A stretch of DNA of 35,913 nt from Candidatus Rokubacteria bacterium RIFCSPLOWO2_02_FULL_73_56 (GTDB lineage Bacteria > Methylomirabilota > Methylomirabilia > Rokubacteriales > CSP1-6): assembly GCA_001788495.1 (NCBI GenBank), contig MGCF01000098.1:1665-37577 (forward strand), in the 5' to 3' direction. This document shows positions 15,964-25,860 of this stretch, piece after piece (position 1 is the stretch's first letter; every line of letters begins with the position of its first letter). The notes under the pieces are model-generated. The model was not told where the DNA came from. It did no database searches and saw nothing but the letters and a program-made list of their open reading frames with translations. The position numbers and the translations under genes are program-made.

Positions 15964-16904
15964 CGGAGGAGGAAGACCGCCAGCACGGACAGCAGGGCGA
16001 GCGCGAACGAGCCCGAGAGCAGCTCGGGCACGCGGAAGAGGCGGAGCTTCGCGACCGAGGTCTCGACCAGCGCCAGGAGCGCGGTGAGCACGGCCAGCTT
16101 GCCCGCCAGCGCGAGCAGGCCGAGCGCCACGGGCACCGGGTCGGCGAGGCTCGTGACGCCCCACGGGAAGAACAGGTTGGCGAGCAGCGTGAGGAACACG
16201 AAGAGCTTCATCGCCGACGCCCACTCGACCAGCGCGAGGTAGCGGCCCGAGTACTCGAGCACCATCGCCTCGTGGATCATCGTCAGCTCGAGGTGGGTCG
16301 CCGGGTTGTCCACGGGCAGGCGGCCGGCCTCGGCGAGCATCACGATGAAGAAGGCGGCGAACGCGAGCAGGTGGGCCGGGTTCGCGGCCAGCCACGGCTC
16401 GCGCTCGACGCGCTCGACGACGCCGCCGAGGTTGATCGTCCCCGCGCGGAGCGCCAGGGCGAACACCGCGAGGATGACCGTCGGCTCGGCCAGCGCCGCC
16501 ACGGCGACCTCGCGGCTCGACCCCATGCCGCCGAACGCGCTGCCCGTGTCGAGCCCGGCGAGCGCGAGGAAGAAGGTGCCGAGCATGAACAGGTACATGA
16601 GCAGCACGATGTTGCCCGCGAAGCCGAGCGGCGGCCGCGTCACGAGCACGGGGACGACCAGCGCGGTCACCAGCATGCTCGCGGCGAGCACGTACGGCGT
16701 CGCGCGGAAGACCCACGAGGCCGTCTCCGACACGACCGCGTCCTTGCCGAGGAGCTTGCGGAGATCGGCGTACGGCTGCCACGGGGTCGGGCCGCGGCGC
16801 CCGACGAGCCGCGCCTCGAGCGTCCGCAGCACGCCGACCAGCAGCGGCGCGCCCAGCGCCACCACGAGGATCTGGAGGAGCCCGATCGCGACGGTGCCGG
16901 TCAC
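15960..16904 (-). CDS. hyfC: Ehr complex subunit C (HyfC/NuoH-like)
   Basis: A 314-residue membrane protein with about eight hydrophobic segments. GRRGPTPWQPYADLRKLLGK is the cytoplasmic loop typical of NuoH/HyfC. EAGRLPVDNPATHLELTM and IHEAMVLEYSGRYLALVEWA are very close to the hydrogenase-4 subunit C signature, with charged residues that face the junction between membrane and soluble arms. The GTG start at 16904 overlaps the stop of the B gene (GTGA). In complex I relatives this subunit joins the quinone or hydrogenase module to the proton path, so its conservation argues for retained coupling. Confidence 0.88.
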   Translation of the reverse strand: MTGTVAIGLLQILVVALGAPLLVGVLRTLEARLVGRRGPTPWQPYADLRKLLGKDAVVSETASWVFRATPYVLAASMLVTALVVPVLVTRPPLGFAGNIVLLMYLFMLGTFFLALAGLDTGSAFGGMGSSREVAVAALAEPTVILAVFALALRAGTINLGGVVERVEREPWLAANPAHLLAFAAFFIVMLAEAGRLPVDNPATHLELTMIHEAMVLEYSGRYLALVEWASAMKLFVFLTLLANLFFPWGVTSLADPVPVALGLLALAGKLAVLTALLALVETSVAKLRLFRVPELLSGSFALALLSVLAVFLLR

Positions 16905-18817
16905 GCGAGCACCAGCAGGACGAGGAGCGCGACGAGGATGTAGGCGAGGTAGAGGTTGGCGCTGCCCGACTGGATCGCCCGCGCGTGTCGCGCGGCCGCG
17001 TGGAGCGCGTCGAGGACGGGCCGGTAGAGCCAGTCCTCGAAGATCGAGCGCGTGGGGTTCGCGTACTCGATGCGCTCGACGAAGAGGCGCGACGCCGGGT
17101 GGAACTCGATGTCGAGCCGCTTCACGGGCCGGTAGAAGAAGTCGAAGACGCGCTTGAACGGGTTCGCGAACGCCGTCGCCGTGTACGCCATGCGCGCCGT
17201 CTGTAGCATGCGCCCGCAGCCCCACGTCTCGTAGAGCCGGCGCCGTCGCGACGCCCCCGCCAGGCGCAGCGCGACGAGCGGGGCGGCGAGCCCGAGCGCG
17301 AGCGCGGCGGCGATCGCGAGCGTCGAGAGGCTCGCGAAGTCGCCCGGGACCTGCACCGTGAGCCAGTCGCCGAGCCCGGGGCGCGCCGGCGCGCCGGGGC
17401 CGGCGAGCGGCGCCGCCACCGCCGCCAGGCGCGGCAGCACCACGGTGGGCCCGAGGCCGAGCGCCACGCACGCGGCGACGAGCAGGAGCATCCCGGCGCG
17501 CATCGCGGCGCCCGCCTCGCGGGCGCGCCCGGCCGCCTCGCTCCGCGGGAGGGCGAGGAACGTGATGCCGTACGCCTTGACGAAGCACGCCATCGCGAGG
17601 CCGCTCGTGAGCGCGAGGCCCGCGATCCCGAGCGCGAACACGAGGTTCAGCGCGGGCGCGGCGACGCGCGTGTTCTGCAGCAGCGCGACGAAGGTCAGCC
17701 ACTCGCTCACGAAGCCGTTCAGCGGCGGCAGGGCCGCGATGGCCGCGGCGCCCACGAGGAAGCAGGCGGCGGTCCACGGCATGCGCTTGACGAGCCCGCC
17801 GAGCCGCTCCATGTCGCGCGTGCCCGTCGCGTGGACGACGGCGCCGGCGCCCAGGAAGAGCAGCCCCTTGAAGGCCGCGTGGTTGACCGTGTGGTAGAGG
17901 CCGGCCGCGAGGCCGAGCAGGGCCAGCTCGCCGAGCCCGGCGTGGCGGTAGAGCATCCCCGCGCCGACGCCGATCAGGATGATCCCGACGTTCTCGATGC
18001 TGTGGAACGCCAGCAGCCGCTTGAGATCGTGCTCGACGAGCGCGTAGAGCACGCCGACGACCGCCGAGACGACGCCCGCGAGCAGCACGGCCGTGCCCCA
18101 CCACGCCGGGCCGCCGCCGAGCCAGTCGGTCCCGGCGCGCACGAGGCCGTACACGCCGAGCTTGATCATCACGCCCGACATCAGGGCCGAGACGTGGCTC
18201 GGCGCCGCGGGGTGCGCGAGCGGCAGCCAGACGTGGAGCGGGATGACGCCCGCCTTGCCGGCGAAGCCGACGGCGAGCAGCAGGAAGGCCAGGTCGCGCG
18301 CGCCCGCGGAGAGCGCCGGCGCGGCCGCGCGCCAGTCGGCGAACCGCACGCTGCCCGTCCACGCGGCGAGCAGGAGCATGCCCGCGAGCAGGCAGGCGAG
18401 GCCCGCGTGGGTCATGACCGCGTACACCCAGGCCGCGTCCGCCGTCTCCCGCCGTTCCCGCTCCTGCAGGACGAGAAAGTAGGAGGCGAGCGACATCAGC
18501 TCCCACGCGATCGCGAACGTCATGACGTTCGCCGCGAGCGGCACCGCGCACATCGACACGATGAAGACCAGGTAGGCGAGGACGCCGCGCGTCGAGCCCG
18601 CCGCGTAGCCGATCGCGTAGACGGACGCGGGCACCGCCACGAATCCGACGAGCGCCAGGAAGAAGCCGCCGAGCGGGTCGAGCGTCAGCTCGAGCCCGCC
18701 GAGCGGCACGAGCCAGGGCACGGCGAGCGTCCCCGCGCGGCCGAGCATCCCGGCGACGCCGAGGGCGGTGGCGGCGAGCCCCACGAGGGCGGCGAGCGCG
18801 TACCCGAGGCGGGCCAT
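16901..18817 (-). CDS. hyfB: Ehr complex antiporter-like subunit B (HyfB/NuoL-like)
   Basis: A 638-residue membrane protein with about 15 hydrophobic segments, the longest antiporter-like subunit. FAIAWELMSLASYFLVL holds the conserved membrane glutamate, and GFAGKAGVIPLHVWLPLAHP the conserved lysine and histidine. APSHVSALMSGVMIKLGVYG and HDLKRLLAFHSIENVGII follow in the family order. The C-terminal soluble stretch (RRRRLYETWGCG, RLDIEFHPASRLF) is typical of HyfB. ATG at 18817 shares one base with the stop of the I gene. It should translocate protons or sodium ions, by homology. Confidence 0.88.
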   Translation of the reverse strand: MARLGYALAALVGLAATALGVAGMLGRAGTLAVPWLVPLGGLELTLDPLGGFFLALVGFVAVPASVYAIGYAAGSTRGVLAYLVFIVSMCAVPLAANVMTFAIAWELMSLASYFLVLQERERRETADAAWVYAVMTHAGLACLLAGMLLLAAWTGSVRFADWRAAAPALSAGARDLAFLLLAVGFAGKAGVIPLHVWLPLAHPAAPSHVSALMSGVMIKLGVYGLVRAGTDWLGGGPAWWGTAVLLAGVVSAVVGVLYALVEHDLKRLLAFHSIENVGIILIGVGAGMLYRHAGLGELALLGLAAGLYHTVNHAAFKGLLFLGAGAVVHATGTRDMERLGGLVKRMPWTAACFLVGAAAIAALPPLNGFVSEWLTFVALLQNTRVAAPALNLVFALGIAGLALTSGLAMACFVKAYGITFLALPRSEAAGRAREAGAAMRAGMLLLVAACVALGLGPTVVLPRLAAVAAPLAGPGAPARPGLGDWLTVQVPGDFASLSTLAIAAALALGLAAPLVALRLAGASRRRRLYETWGCGRMLQTARMAYTATAFANPFKRVFDFFYRPVKRLDIEFHPASRLFVERIEYANPTRSIFEDWLYRPVLDALHAAARHARAIQSGSANLYLAYILVALLVLLVLA

Positions 18818-19326
18818 CAGCCGAGGCGGCCGATCGCGTCGAGGAGGCCGGCGAGGAGCGCCGCGGGCGAGGGCGGGCAGCCGGGGATCACCGCGTCCAC
18901 GGGGAGCACGTCGCCCACGGCCCCGACGACCGCGTAGGCGCCGCGGAAGATGCCGCCGTCGCGCCCGCAGTCGCCGACGGCGATCACGAGCTTGGGGGCC
19001 GGCGTCGCCTCCCAGGTGCGGCGCAGCGCCTCCGCCATGTTCCGCGTCACCGGCCCGGTCACGAGCAGGCAGTCGGCGTGGCGCGGCGAGGCGACCACGT
19101 GCAGGCCGAAGCGCTCGAGGTCGTAGTGGGGCCCGGCGAGGCCCGCGATCTCCAGCTCGCAGCCGTTGCAGGAGCCCGCGTCCACCTGCCGGATCGCCAG
19201 GGACCGGCCGAAGCGCCGCGCGATCTCGGTCCGGAGGCGGTCGCCCACGCGCTCGAGCTCGGACGCGTGCGGCGCCGGCTCGGTCACGATGCCGGCCTGG
19301 AGCGCGAGGCGGAGCTGGCGGAGCAC
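18817..19326 (-). CDS. hyfI: Ehr complex small subunit I (HyfI/NuoB-like Fe-S protein)
   Basis: A 169-residue NuoB/HyfI-type protein. Four cysteines in the expected places, C53 and C56 in SCNGCE, C120 in VGDCGRDGG and C150 in PGCPPSP, are the ligands of one [4Fe-4S] cluster, equivalent to N2 of complex I. ASPRHADCLLVTGPVTR is another family landmark. The cluster is therefore intact although the NiFe site of the partner subunit is lost. GTG start 3 bases after the arsR stop. No NuoI/HyfH-like 2x[4Fe-4S] protein or HyfA is encoded in the operon, so the electron donor must be a separate protein. Confidence 0.88.
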   Translation of the reverse strand: MLRQLRLALQAGIVTEPAPHASELERVGDRLRTEIARRFGRSLAIRQVDAGSCNGCELEIAGLAGPHYDLERFGLHVVASPRHADCLLVTGPVTRNMAEALRRTWEATPAPKLVIAVGDCGRDGGIFRGAYAVVGAVGDVLPVDAVIPGCPPSPAALLAGLLDAIGRLG

Positions 19327-19329
19327 GGC

Positions 19330-19692
19330 TCAGCGCGCGCCGGGCCGGCGCGCCTCGCGACGGAGGGCGCGCAGCATCGTCTGGGTGTCGATGAGCTGGC
19401 CGTTGAAGATCCGCCGCGCGACGTCGAGCAGCTCGCCGACGAGCGGGTCGCGCAGCGCGTACCGGACCGTCGTGCCCTCCTTGCGCGCGCCGACGATGTT
19501 CTTGCGGCGCAGGACCGCGAGCTGGGAGGAGACGGTCGGCTGGTCGAGGTCGAGGGCGGCCTGCAGCTCCTGCACGCTCCGCTCGCGCCCGCGCAGCGTC
19601 GTGAGGATGCGGATCCGCACCGGGTGGGCGAGCGCCTTGAAGAACTCCGCCTTGAACGCCTGCAGCTCGGGGGACGCCGGGGCCTGGGCCAC
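19330..19692 (-). CDS. ArsR-family repressor heading the Ehr operon
   Basis: A 120-residue winged-helix regulator. FFKALAHPVRIRILTTL is the ArsR N-terminal helix, and LDQPTVSSQLAVLRRKNIV contains the recognition helix. KEGTTVRYAL is the wing. There is no cysteine, and the ELCVCDL metal site of the alpha3N class reads SVQELQAAL, so thiol or soft-metal sensing is unlikely; the ligand is unknown. GTG start at 19692. It is the first gene of the operon, three bases before the I gene, and a 22-bp near-palindrome lies in its promoter, so autoregulation of the whole operon is likely (inference). Confidence 0.85.
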   Translation of the reverse strand: MAQAPASPELQAFKAEFFKALAHPVRIRILTTLRGRERSVQELQAALDLDQPTVSSQLAVLRRKNIVGARKEGTTVRYALRDPLVGELLDVARRIFNGQLIDTQTMLRALRREARRPGAR

Positions 19693-19700
19693 GACGCCTA

Positions 19701-19729
19701 CATATATACGAATATTCTTATATAGTCAA
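19701..19729 (-). promoter_or_regulatory. Promoter of the arsR-Ehr operon
   Basis: On the minus strand, TTGACT (19724-19729) is followed after 17 bases by TATATG (19701-19706), 8 bases before the GTG at 19692. The TTGACT lies in the last codons of the upstream glycosyltransferase gene. The whole stretch is strikingly AT-rich. Confidence 0.6.
19703..19724. promoter_or_regulatory. Probable ArsR operator palindrome
   Basis: A 22-bp palindrome centred on GAATATTC (19710-19717), with only one mismatched pair (19709/19718), fills the promoter spacer and touches both -35 and -10 elements. ArsR-family operators are typically AT-rich imperfect palindromes of this size placed like this. It also contains the stop codon of the glycosyltransferase gene (19718-19720). 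Confidence 0.65.
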
Positions 19730-20815
19730 GACCTGGCCGAGCAGCTCGCGGTAGAGCGCGGTCGTCCGCGCCATCGCGGCGTCGAGCGTGAAGCGTGCCT
19801 GGACCATCGCCTGGCCGGCGCGGGCCATCGCGCGCGCGGCCGCCGGGTCCCGCAGCAGCGCCACGATCGCGGCGGCGAGCGCGCCCGCGTCGCCGGGCGG
19901 GACGAGGCGGCCGGTCTCACCGTCGCGCACGAGCTCCGGGCTGCCGCCGACGCTGGAGGCGACGACCGGCGTGCCGACCGCGAGCGCCTGCGGGATCACC
20001 TGCGAGGTCGCTTCCGACTTGATCGAGGGCAGCACGAGCACGTCGAGCGCGGCCATCACCTCCGGCACGTCGCGGCGGAAGCCGGTCATGAGCACGCGCC
20101 CCCCGAGCCCGGCCTCGCCGACCCGGTGGCGGACCTCGTCGAACCCGACGCCGTCGCCGACGATCAGGAAGCGCGCGTCGGGAGCGTCCCGGAGCACGGC
20201 CGCCGCCGCCTCGAGGAACACGTTGTGACCCTTCGAGCCCCGCACGTTGGCGACGAGGCCGATCACGGGCCCGCCGCCCGCGAGCCCGAGCTCCTCGCGC
20301 ACCGCCCGGCCCGACACGCCCGCGTGGAAGCGCCGCGTGTCCACGCCCGGCGGGATCGAGACGACGCGCGCCGCGGGGATGCCGGCGCCGACGACGATCG
20401 CCCGCACCGCCTCGCCGCTCGTGATGACCCGGTGGGCCAGGCGGTAGACGAGGACGCCGCGGCGCGAGACCGGGATCGAGACGTGACGGCTGCGGACCAC
20501 GGGCAGGCCGCACGAGCGGGCGGCGAGCGCGCCGAGCCAGCTGTCCACCGAGCTGTGCGTGTGGACGAGCGCGACGCCGCGCGCGCGCATCAGGCGGCGC
20601 AGGCGCAGGAGCGCCCGCGCGTCGGTGGCGCCGCGCATCGCGACGGCCGCGGCCGGCAGCCCCGCGCGCCGGGCCTCGGCGAGGAGCCGGCTCGCCGGCT
20701 GGCACGCGATCAGCGCGTCCCAGCCGTGCTCGCCGAGCCAGCGCGCCTCGGCGAGGATCCGGAGCTCCTGACCGCCGAGCCCCGTCGAGGCTTCGGTGTG
20801 GAGGACGAGGGGCAC
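19718..20815 (-). CDS. GT4-family glycosyltransferase
   Basis: A 365-residue GT-B glycosyltransferase. The N-terminal TGLGGQELRILAEARWL is the nucleotide-sugar transferase loop seen in GT4. HTHSSVDSWLGALAAR lies in the acceptor domain. The C-terminal half has VLPSIKSEATSQVIPQALA (the E-x7-E type motif) and GTPVVASSVGGSPELV. Start is a GTG at 20815, 6 bases after TAGTCT. Substrates are probably cell-surface polysaccharide or lipid sugars; this cannot be decided from sequence. The stop codon lies inside the arsR operator. The Ehr operon follows on the same strand, so read-through would link the two. Confidence 0.82.
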   Translation of the reverse strand: MPLVLHTEASTGLGGQELRILAEARWLGEHGWDALIACQPASRLLAEARRAGLPAAAVAMRGATDARALLRLRRLMRARGVALVHTHSSVDSWLGALAARSCGLPVVRSRHVSIPVSRRGVLVYRLAHRVITSGEAVRAIVVGAGIPAARVVSIPPGVDTRRFHAGVSGRAVREELGLAGGGPVIGLVANVRGSKGHNVFLEAAAAVLRDAPDARFLIVGDGVGFDEVRHRVGEAGLGGRVLMTGFRRDVPEVMAALDVLVLPSIKSEATSQVIPQALAVGTPVVASSVGGSPELVRDGETGRLVPPGDAGALAAAIVALLRDPAAARAMARAGQAMVQARFTLDAAMARTTALYRELLGQVLTI

Positions 20816-20821
20816 GGCGAC

Positions 20822-20827
20822 AGACTA
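20822..20827 (-). promoter_or_regulatory. -10 element for a leaderless glycosyltransferase transcript
   Basis: TAGTCT on the minus strand lies 6 bases before the GTG at 20815, with no -35 match. It fits the TAnnnT pattern. Confidence 0.4.
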
Positions 20828-20870
20828 CCGCCCCGGCGGGGCGGGGGAGAAGGAGCGAGTCGGAAGCGTG

Positions 20871-21215
20871 CTACCAGCGACCGGGCCGCGAGCCGCCACC
20901 GCCGCGGCCACCGCCGCCGCCGAAGCCGCCCCGGCCGGCGCCGCCGCGCCGCTCACCGCCGCCGGCGCCGGGCGTCTTCGCCTTCTCGACCTGGATCGTC
21001 CGGCCGTCGAGGGTCGAGCCGTTCAGGCGGCTGATCGCCTGCTCGGCCTCCTCGGGTGTCGCCATCTCGACGAACCCGAAGCCCCGGGACCGTCCGGTGT
21101 CCCGGTCCGTGACCACGCTGGCCGATTCGACCGCACCCACGGCTGCGAAGACCTCCCGCAGACGCTCGTTGGACGTGGAAAACGACAGGCCGCCGACGAA
21201 GAGCTTGACCGCCAT
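20871..21215 (-). CDS. RRM-domain RNA-binding protein with glycine-rich tail
   Basis: A 114-residue protein with an N-terminal RRM (about residues 1-80; RNP2 LFVGGLSFST, RNP1 SRGFGFVEM) and a Gly/Arg-rich tail of about 34 residues. The layout matches cyanobacterial-type glycine-rich Rbp proteins, which are linked to cold acclimation. The first 80 residues are nearly the same as those of the protein at 4222-4752, so the two are paralogues within 16 kb; only the tails differ. The ATG at 21215 has AAGGAG upstream. It probably binds single-stranded RNA; its targets are unknown. Confidence 0.9.
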   Translation of the reverse strand: MAVKLFVGGLSFSTSNERLREVFAAVGAVESASVVTDRDTGRSRGFGFVEMATPEEAEQAISRLNGSTLDGRTIQVEKAKTPGAGGGERRGGAGRGGFGGGGGRGGGGSRPGRW

Positions 21216-21387
21216 GACCAGAACTCCTTCTGGCTTCCGACCCTTTGCGCGATCCCCGGACTCGGAAGGAGAGCGGGGGCGCGGCCTGACGGGGAGGAGG
21301 GTTCACGGCGAACCGACGACCAGGCCAGACGCCAGGAGTATACACTGGTCGCAGCCTGTACGAGCCGAAACTTGCCGGGGTGGCCCG
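21216..21387. other. Divergent intergenic region
   Basis: 172 bases between the RRM gene (leftward) and the DedA-type gene (rightward). TACACT (21341-21346) could be a -10 element for the rightward gene with a leader of about 35 bases. No ORF, terminator or repeat was recognised here. Confidence 0.5.
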
Positions 21388-21978
21388 TTGGTTCGAAGCT
21401 TCGTCGAGCACTTCACGTACGTCGGCATCTTCTCGGTGCTGCTCGCCGCGAGCCTCGGCGTGCCCGTGCCCGAAGAGGCGCCGGTCGTCGTGGCCGGCGT
21501 GCTCTCGAGCCAGCACGTCGTCCGGTGGTGGATCGCGCTGCCGGTCTGCCTCGCCGGCGCGCTCTCGGGTGACGTGGTCCTCTACTGGATCGGCCACCAT
21601 TGGGGCGAGCGCATTCTCGGCTGGGCGCCCGTGCGGCGCGTGCTGAGCCCCGCGCGCGAGGAGGCGCTCAAGGCGGGCTACCGGCAGCACGGGGTGAAGA
21701 TCCTCTTCACCGCACGCCACGTCATGGGGCTCCGCGCCGCGGCGTTCCTGACGGCGGGCATCTCCGACGTGGGGTTCGGGAAGTTCCTCGCCGCGGACGC
21801 CGTGGCGGCCGCGCTCGGCGTGCCGTTCTCCTTCGGGCTCGCCTACCTCTTCGCCGACCGGATCGAGCGCGTGCTCGCCGACGTCCGCCACCTCGAGCAC
21901 TGGGCCGTGCTGCTCGCGGCGACGGCGCTGGCGGGCTGGCTCGGGACGCGCGCCTGGCTGCGGGCCCGGCGCCCCTAG
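21388..21978 (+). CDS. DedA/SNARE-associated-family membrane protein
   Basis: A 196-residue membrane protein with about five hydrophobic segments, of the DedA family. GVPVPEEAPVVVAGVLSSQ holds the acidic residues of the family motif, and GDVVLYWIGHHWGERIL the second G-D-x-x-x-Y-x-x-G motif. ARHVMGLRAAAFLTAGISDV corresponds to the conserved basic region (F-x-R-F/H-x-P-G). DedA proteins are implicated in undecaprenyl or phosphatidyl lipid flipping; this member is untested. I use the TTG at 21388, the first start in frame near the hydrophobic region, preceded by GGGGTGG; a GTG or ATG start is not available close by. Confidence 0.75.
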   Translation: MVRSFVEHFTYVGIFSVLLAASLGVPVPEEAPVVVAGVLSSQHVVRWWIALPVCLAGALSGDVVLYWIGHHWGERILGWAPVRRVLSPAREEALKAGYRQHGVKILFTARHVMGLRAAAFLTAGISDVGFGKFLAADAVAAALGVPFSFGLAYLFADRIERVLADVRHLEHWAVLLAATALAGWLGTRAWLRARRP

Positions 21979-21985
21979 GGTGGTA

Positions 21986-21991
21986 TATAGT
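21986..21991 (+). promoter_or_regulatory. -10 element of the kinase-regulator operon
   Basis: TATAGT lies 14 bases before the ATG at 22006. A short leader with GAGG directly before the start codon would result. It sits just after the stop of the DedA gene. Confidence 0.45.
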
Positions 21992-22005
21992 CCTGTGCAG
22001 CGAGG

Positions 22006-23302
22006 ATGCCCCTGAGCCGACGCGAACGGAGGCCGTGGCCCGCGATCTTCCGCCTGCTCGAGCGGGACGAGCGCGTCTTCGCCGTGCTCCTCGCCGTCGT
22101 CATGGTGGGCGGCCTCGCCACGCTCGGGCTCGTGCCGCTCCGGCCGCGGCAGCGGGTGGACATCTACTCGCTGGTGTTCTGGTTCGCCGCGTACAAGGTC
22201 GGGATCTTCGCGCTCGTGACGGTCAACCCGCGCGCGACGCGCGCCATCTTCGTGGGCGCGCTCGGCATCGACCTGCTGCTCGTGTTCGTGCTCCTCTCGC
22301 TGACGGGCGGCGGCGACAGCCTGTTCTACCTCCTCTTCTTCCCCCTCGTCGCGGTCAACGCCTACTACTTCGGCCCGTGGCTGGGCCTCGGCGCCGCGGT
22401 CGTCGCCGGCGGCCTGTACGCGGCCTCGGCCGCGCTCGTGCCGCCGTGGGTGGGCTGGACGCCGCCGCTGATCCTGGTCGCCCTCGTCGGGCTCCCCGCG
22501 GTCACGCTGGGCCTCGTCGCCGACCGGGAGCGGCGGGCGCGCGGCGAGGTGGAGCGGCTCAACGTCGAGCTCACGGGCACGCTCTCCCGCCTGCAGGCCG
22601 CCCAGGAGGAGCTGCTCGTCGCGGAGCGGATGGCGACGGTCGGGCGCCTCTCCCTCAAGGTCGCGCACGAGGTGCGCAACCCGATCAGCGCCATCGAGCT
22701 GAACGCCGAGATGCTCGAGGACATCGTCCGCGCGCGGGCCGGGGCGGACATGGACGAGGCCAGGGGGCTCGTCACGGCGATCCGCGACCAGGTCAACACG
22801 CTCGACGCCCTCACGGAGGAGTACCTCGCGTTCGCGCGCTTCCCCCGACCGCACTTCGAGGAGGAGTCGATCAACGAGCTGGTCGAGGACCTGGCCGACT
22901 TCATCCGCCCCGTGGCGCTGCGCCAGGGGCTCACGCTGCGCGTCTCGGTGGACCCCGCGGTGCCGCTCATGGAGATCGATCGCGGGCTCCTGCGCCAGGC
23001 CGTGCTGAACCTCGTGAAGAACGGGCTCGAGGCGCTCTCGAGCGGCGGCGCGCTCACGCTCGCGAGCCGGCGCGACGGCGACGCCGTCGAGATCTCGGTG
23101 TCGGACACCGGCCCCGGCATCCCGGACGACGTGGCCGGCCGCCTGTTCGAGCCGTTCTTCACGACCAAGCCGCAGGGCACGGGCCTCGGGCTCGGCATCG
23201 CCCGGCAGATCACCGAGGAGCACGGCGGCGAGCTGCGCTGGGAGAGCGTGCCGTCCGGGGGCGCGGCGTTCACGATCCGGCTGCCGATCAAGAGGACCGC
23301 GA

Positions 23303-23310
<8 letters not shown>
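22006..23310 (+). CDS. Sensor histidine kinase (NtrB/AtoS-like)
   Basis: A 434-residue membrane histidine kinase. The N-terminal 170 residues hold five to six hydrophobic segments and no large periplasmic domain, so the signal is probably sensed in or near the membrane. A short coiled stretch (about residues 175-207) leads to the H box KVAHEVRNPISAIELN, with the phosphoacceptor H221. The N box VLNLVKNGLEAL (N339), DTGPGIP, FEPFFTTKPQGTG and GLGLGIARQI complete the ATPase domain. ATG at 22006. Its last 8 bases overlap the response-regulator gene, so the two form a coupled two-component pair. Confidence 0.88.
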
Positions 23311-24681
<1,371 letters not shown>

Positions 24682-24685
<4 letters not shown>

Positions 24686-25857
24686 AGGCGCTGCTGCTGA
24701 CGCGCGAGTACCCGCCGCACGTCTACGGCGGCGCGGGGGTGGTCGTGGACCAGCTCGCGCAGGCGCTCCGGCGCCGGATGGCGGTGGAGGTCCGCTGCTT
24801 CGGCGCGCGCGCGCCGAGCGCGGACGGGATCGAGGTGCGGGGCTACACGCCGTGGGAGCGCCTCCGCGGCGACGCCGACGGGCCGCGCTTCGCCCCGGCG
24901 CTCGAGACGCTGTCGATCGGGCTCGCGATGGCCCGCGACCCGGTGGACGCCGACGTCGCGCACGCCCACACGTGGTACGCGGACATGGCCGGGCTCTGGA
25001 TCCGCACGCTCCACCGCATCCCGCTGATCGTCACGCTCCACAGCATGGAGCCGCTCCGCCCGTGGAAGGCCGACCAGCTCGGCACGGGCTACCTGCTGTC
25101 GAGCTGGATCGAGAAGACCGCCGTCGAGTCGGCCGACCGGGTGATCGCGGTCTCGGCGCGGATGCGCGAGGACATCCTGGGCCACTTCGGCGTGGACCCG
25201 GCGCGCGTCGTCGTCATCCACAACGGGATCGACCCGGACCGCTTCCGGCACACCGAGGCGCGCGACGCGCTCGACCGGCTCGGCGTGCGCCCGCCCTACG
25301 CGCTCTTCGTCGGGCGCATCACGGACCAGAAGGGGATCTTCCACCTGCTCGAGGCCGCGCCGGCGCTGCCGCCAGGCGTGCAGCTCGTGTTCTGCGCCTC
25401 GGCGCCCGACACGCCCGAGATCGAGGCGCGGCTCCGCCGCGCCGTGCCCGGTCACCCCAACGTCCTCTGGATCAACGAGATGGTGCCGGTCGAGGACGTC
25501 GTGCAGCTCTACAGCCACGCGGCGGTGTTCGTCTGCCCGTCGGTGTACGAGCCGTTCGGCCTGATCAACCTCGAGGCGATGGCCTGCGAGACGCCCGTGG
25601 TCGCCTCGGCGGTCGGCGGCATCCTCGAGGTGGTCGAGGACGGCGTCACCGGCCTGCTCGTGCCGCCGGCGCGCCCCGGCGACCTCGCCGCGGCGCTGCG
25701 CCGCGTGCTCGACAACCCGGAGCTCGGGCGGCGCCTGGGCCGCGCGGGGCGCCGCCGCGTCGAGGAGCGGTTCAGCTGGGCGAGCGTGGCCGAGCGCACC
25801 GAGCAGGTCTACGGCGAGGCGATCGCGGAGTTCCGGCGCGCCGAGGAGACGGCGTAG
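24682..25857 (+). CDS. GT4/GT5-like glycosyltransferase (glycogen synthase-like)
   Basis: A 391-residue glycosyltransferase. LTREYPPHVYGGAGVVVDQL is the N-terminal nucleotide-sugar loop of the actinobacterial GlgA/GlgM-type enzymes. VGRITDQKGIFHLLEA contains the RxxxQKG motif of the ADP-glucose/UDP-glucose-binding site. PSVYEPFGLINLEAMA is the E-x7-E region. It may synthesise an alpha-glucan or maltose 1-phosphate; sucrose or trehalose-related GT4 activity is an alternative. The GTG start at 24682 overlaps the regulator stop (GTGA). Being translated from the same operon as the two-component system, it may be directly tied to that signal. Confidence 0.78.
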
Positions 25858-25860
25858 CCC

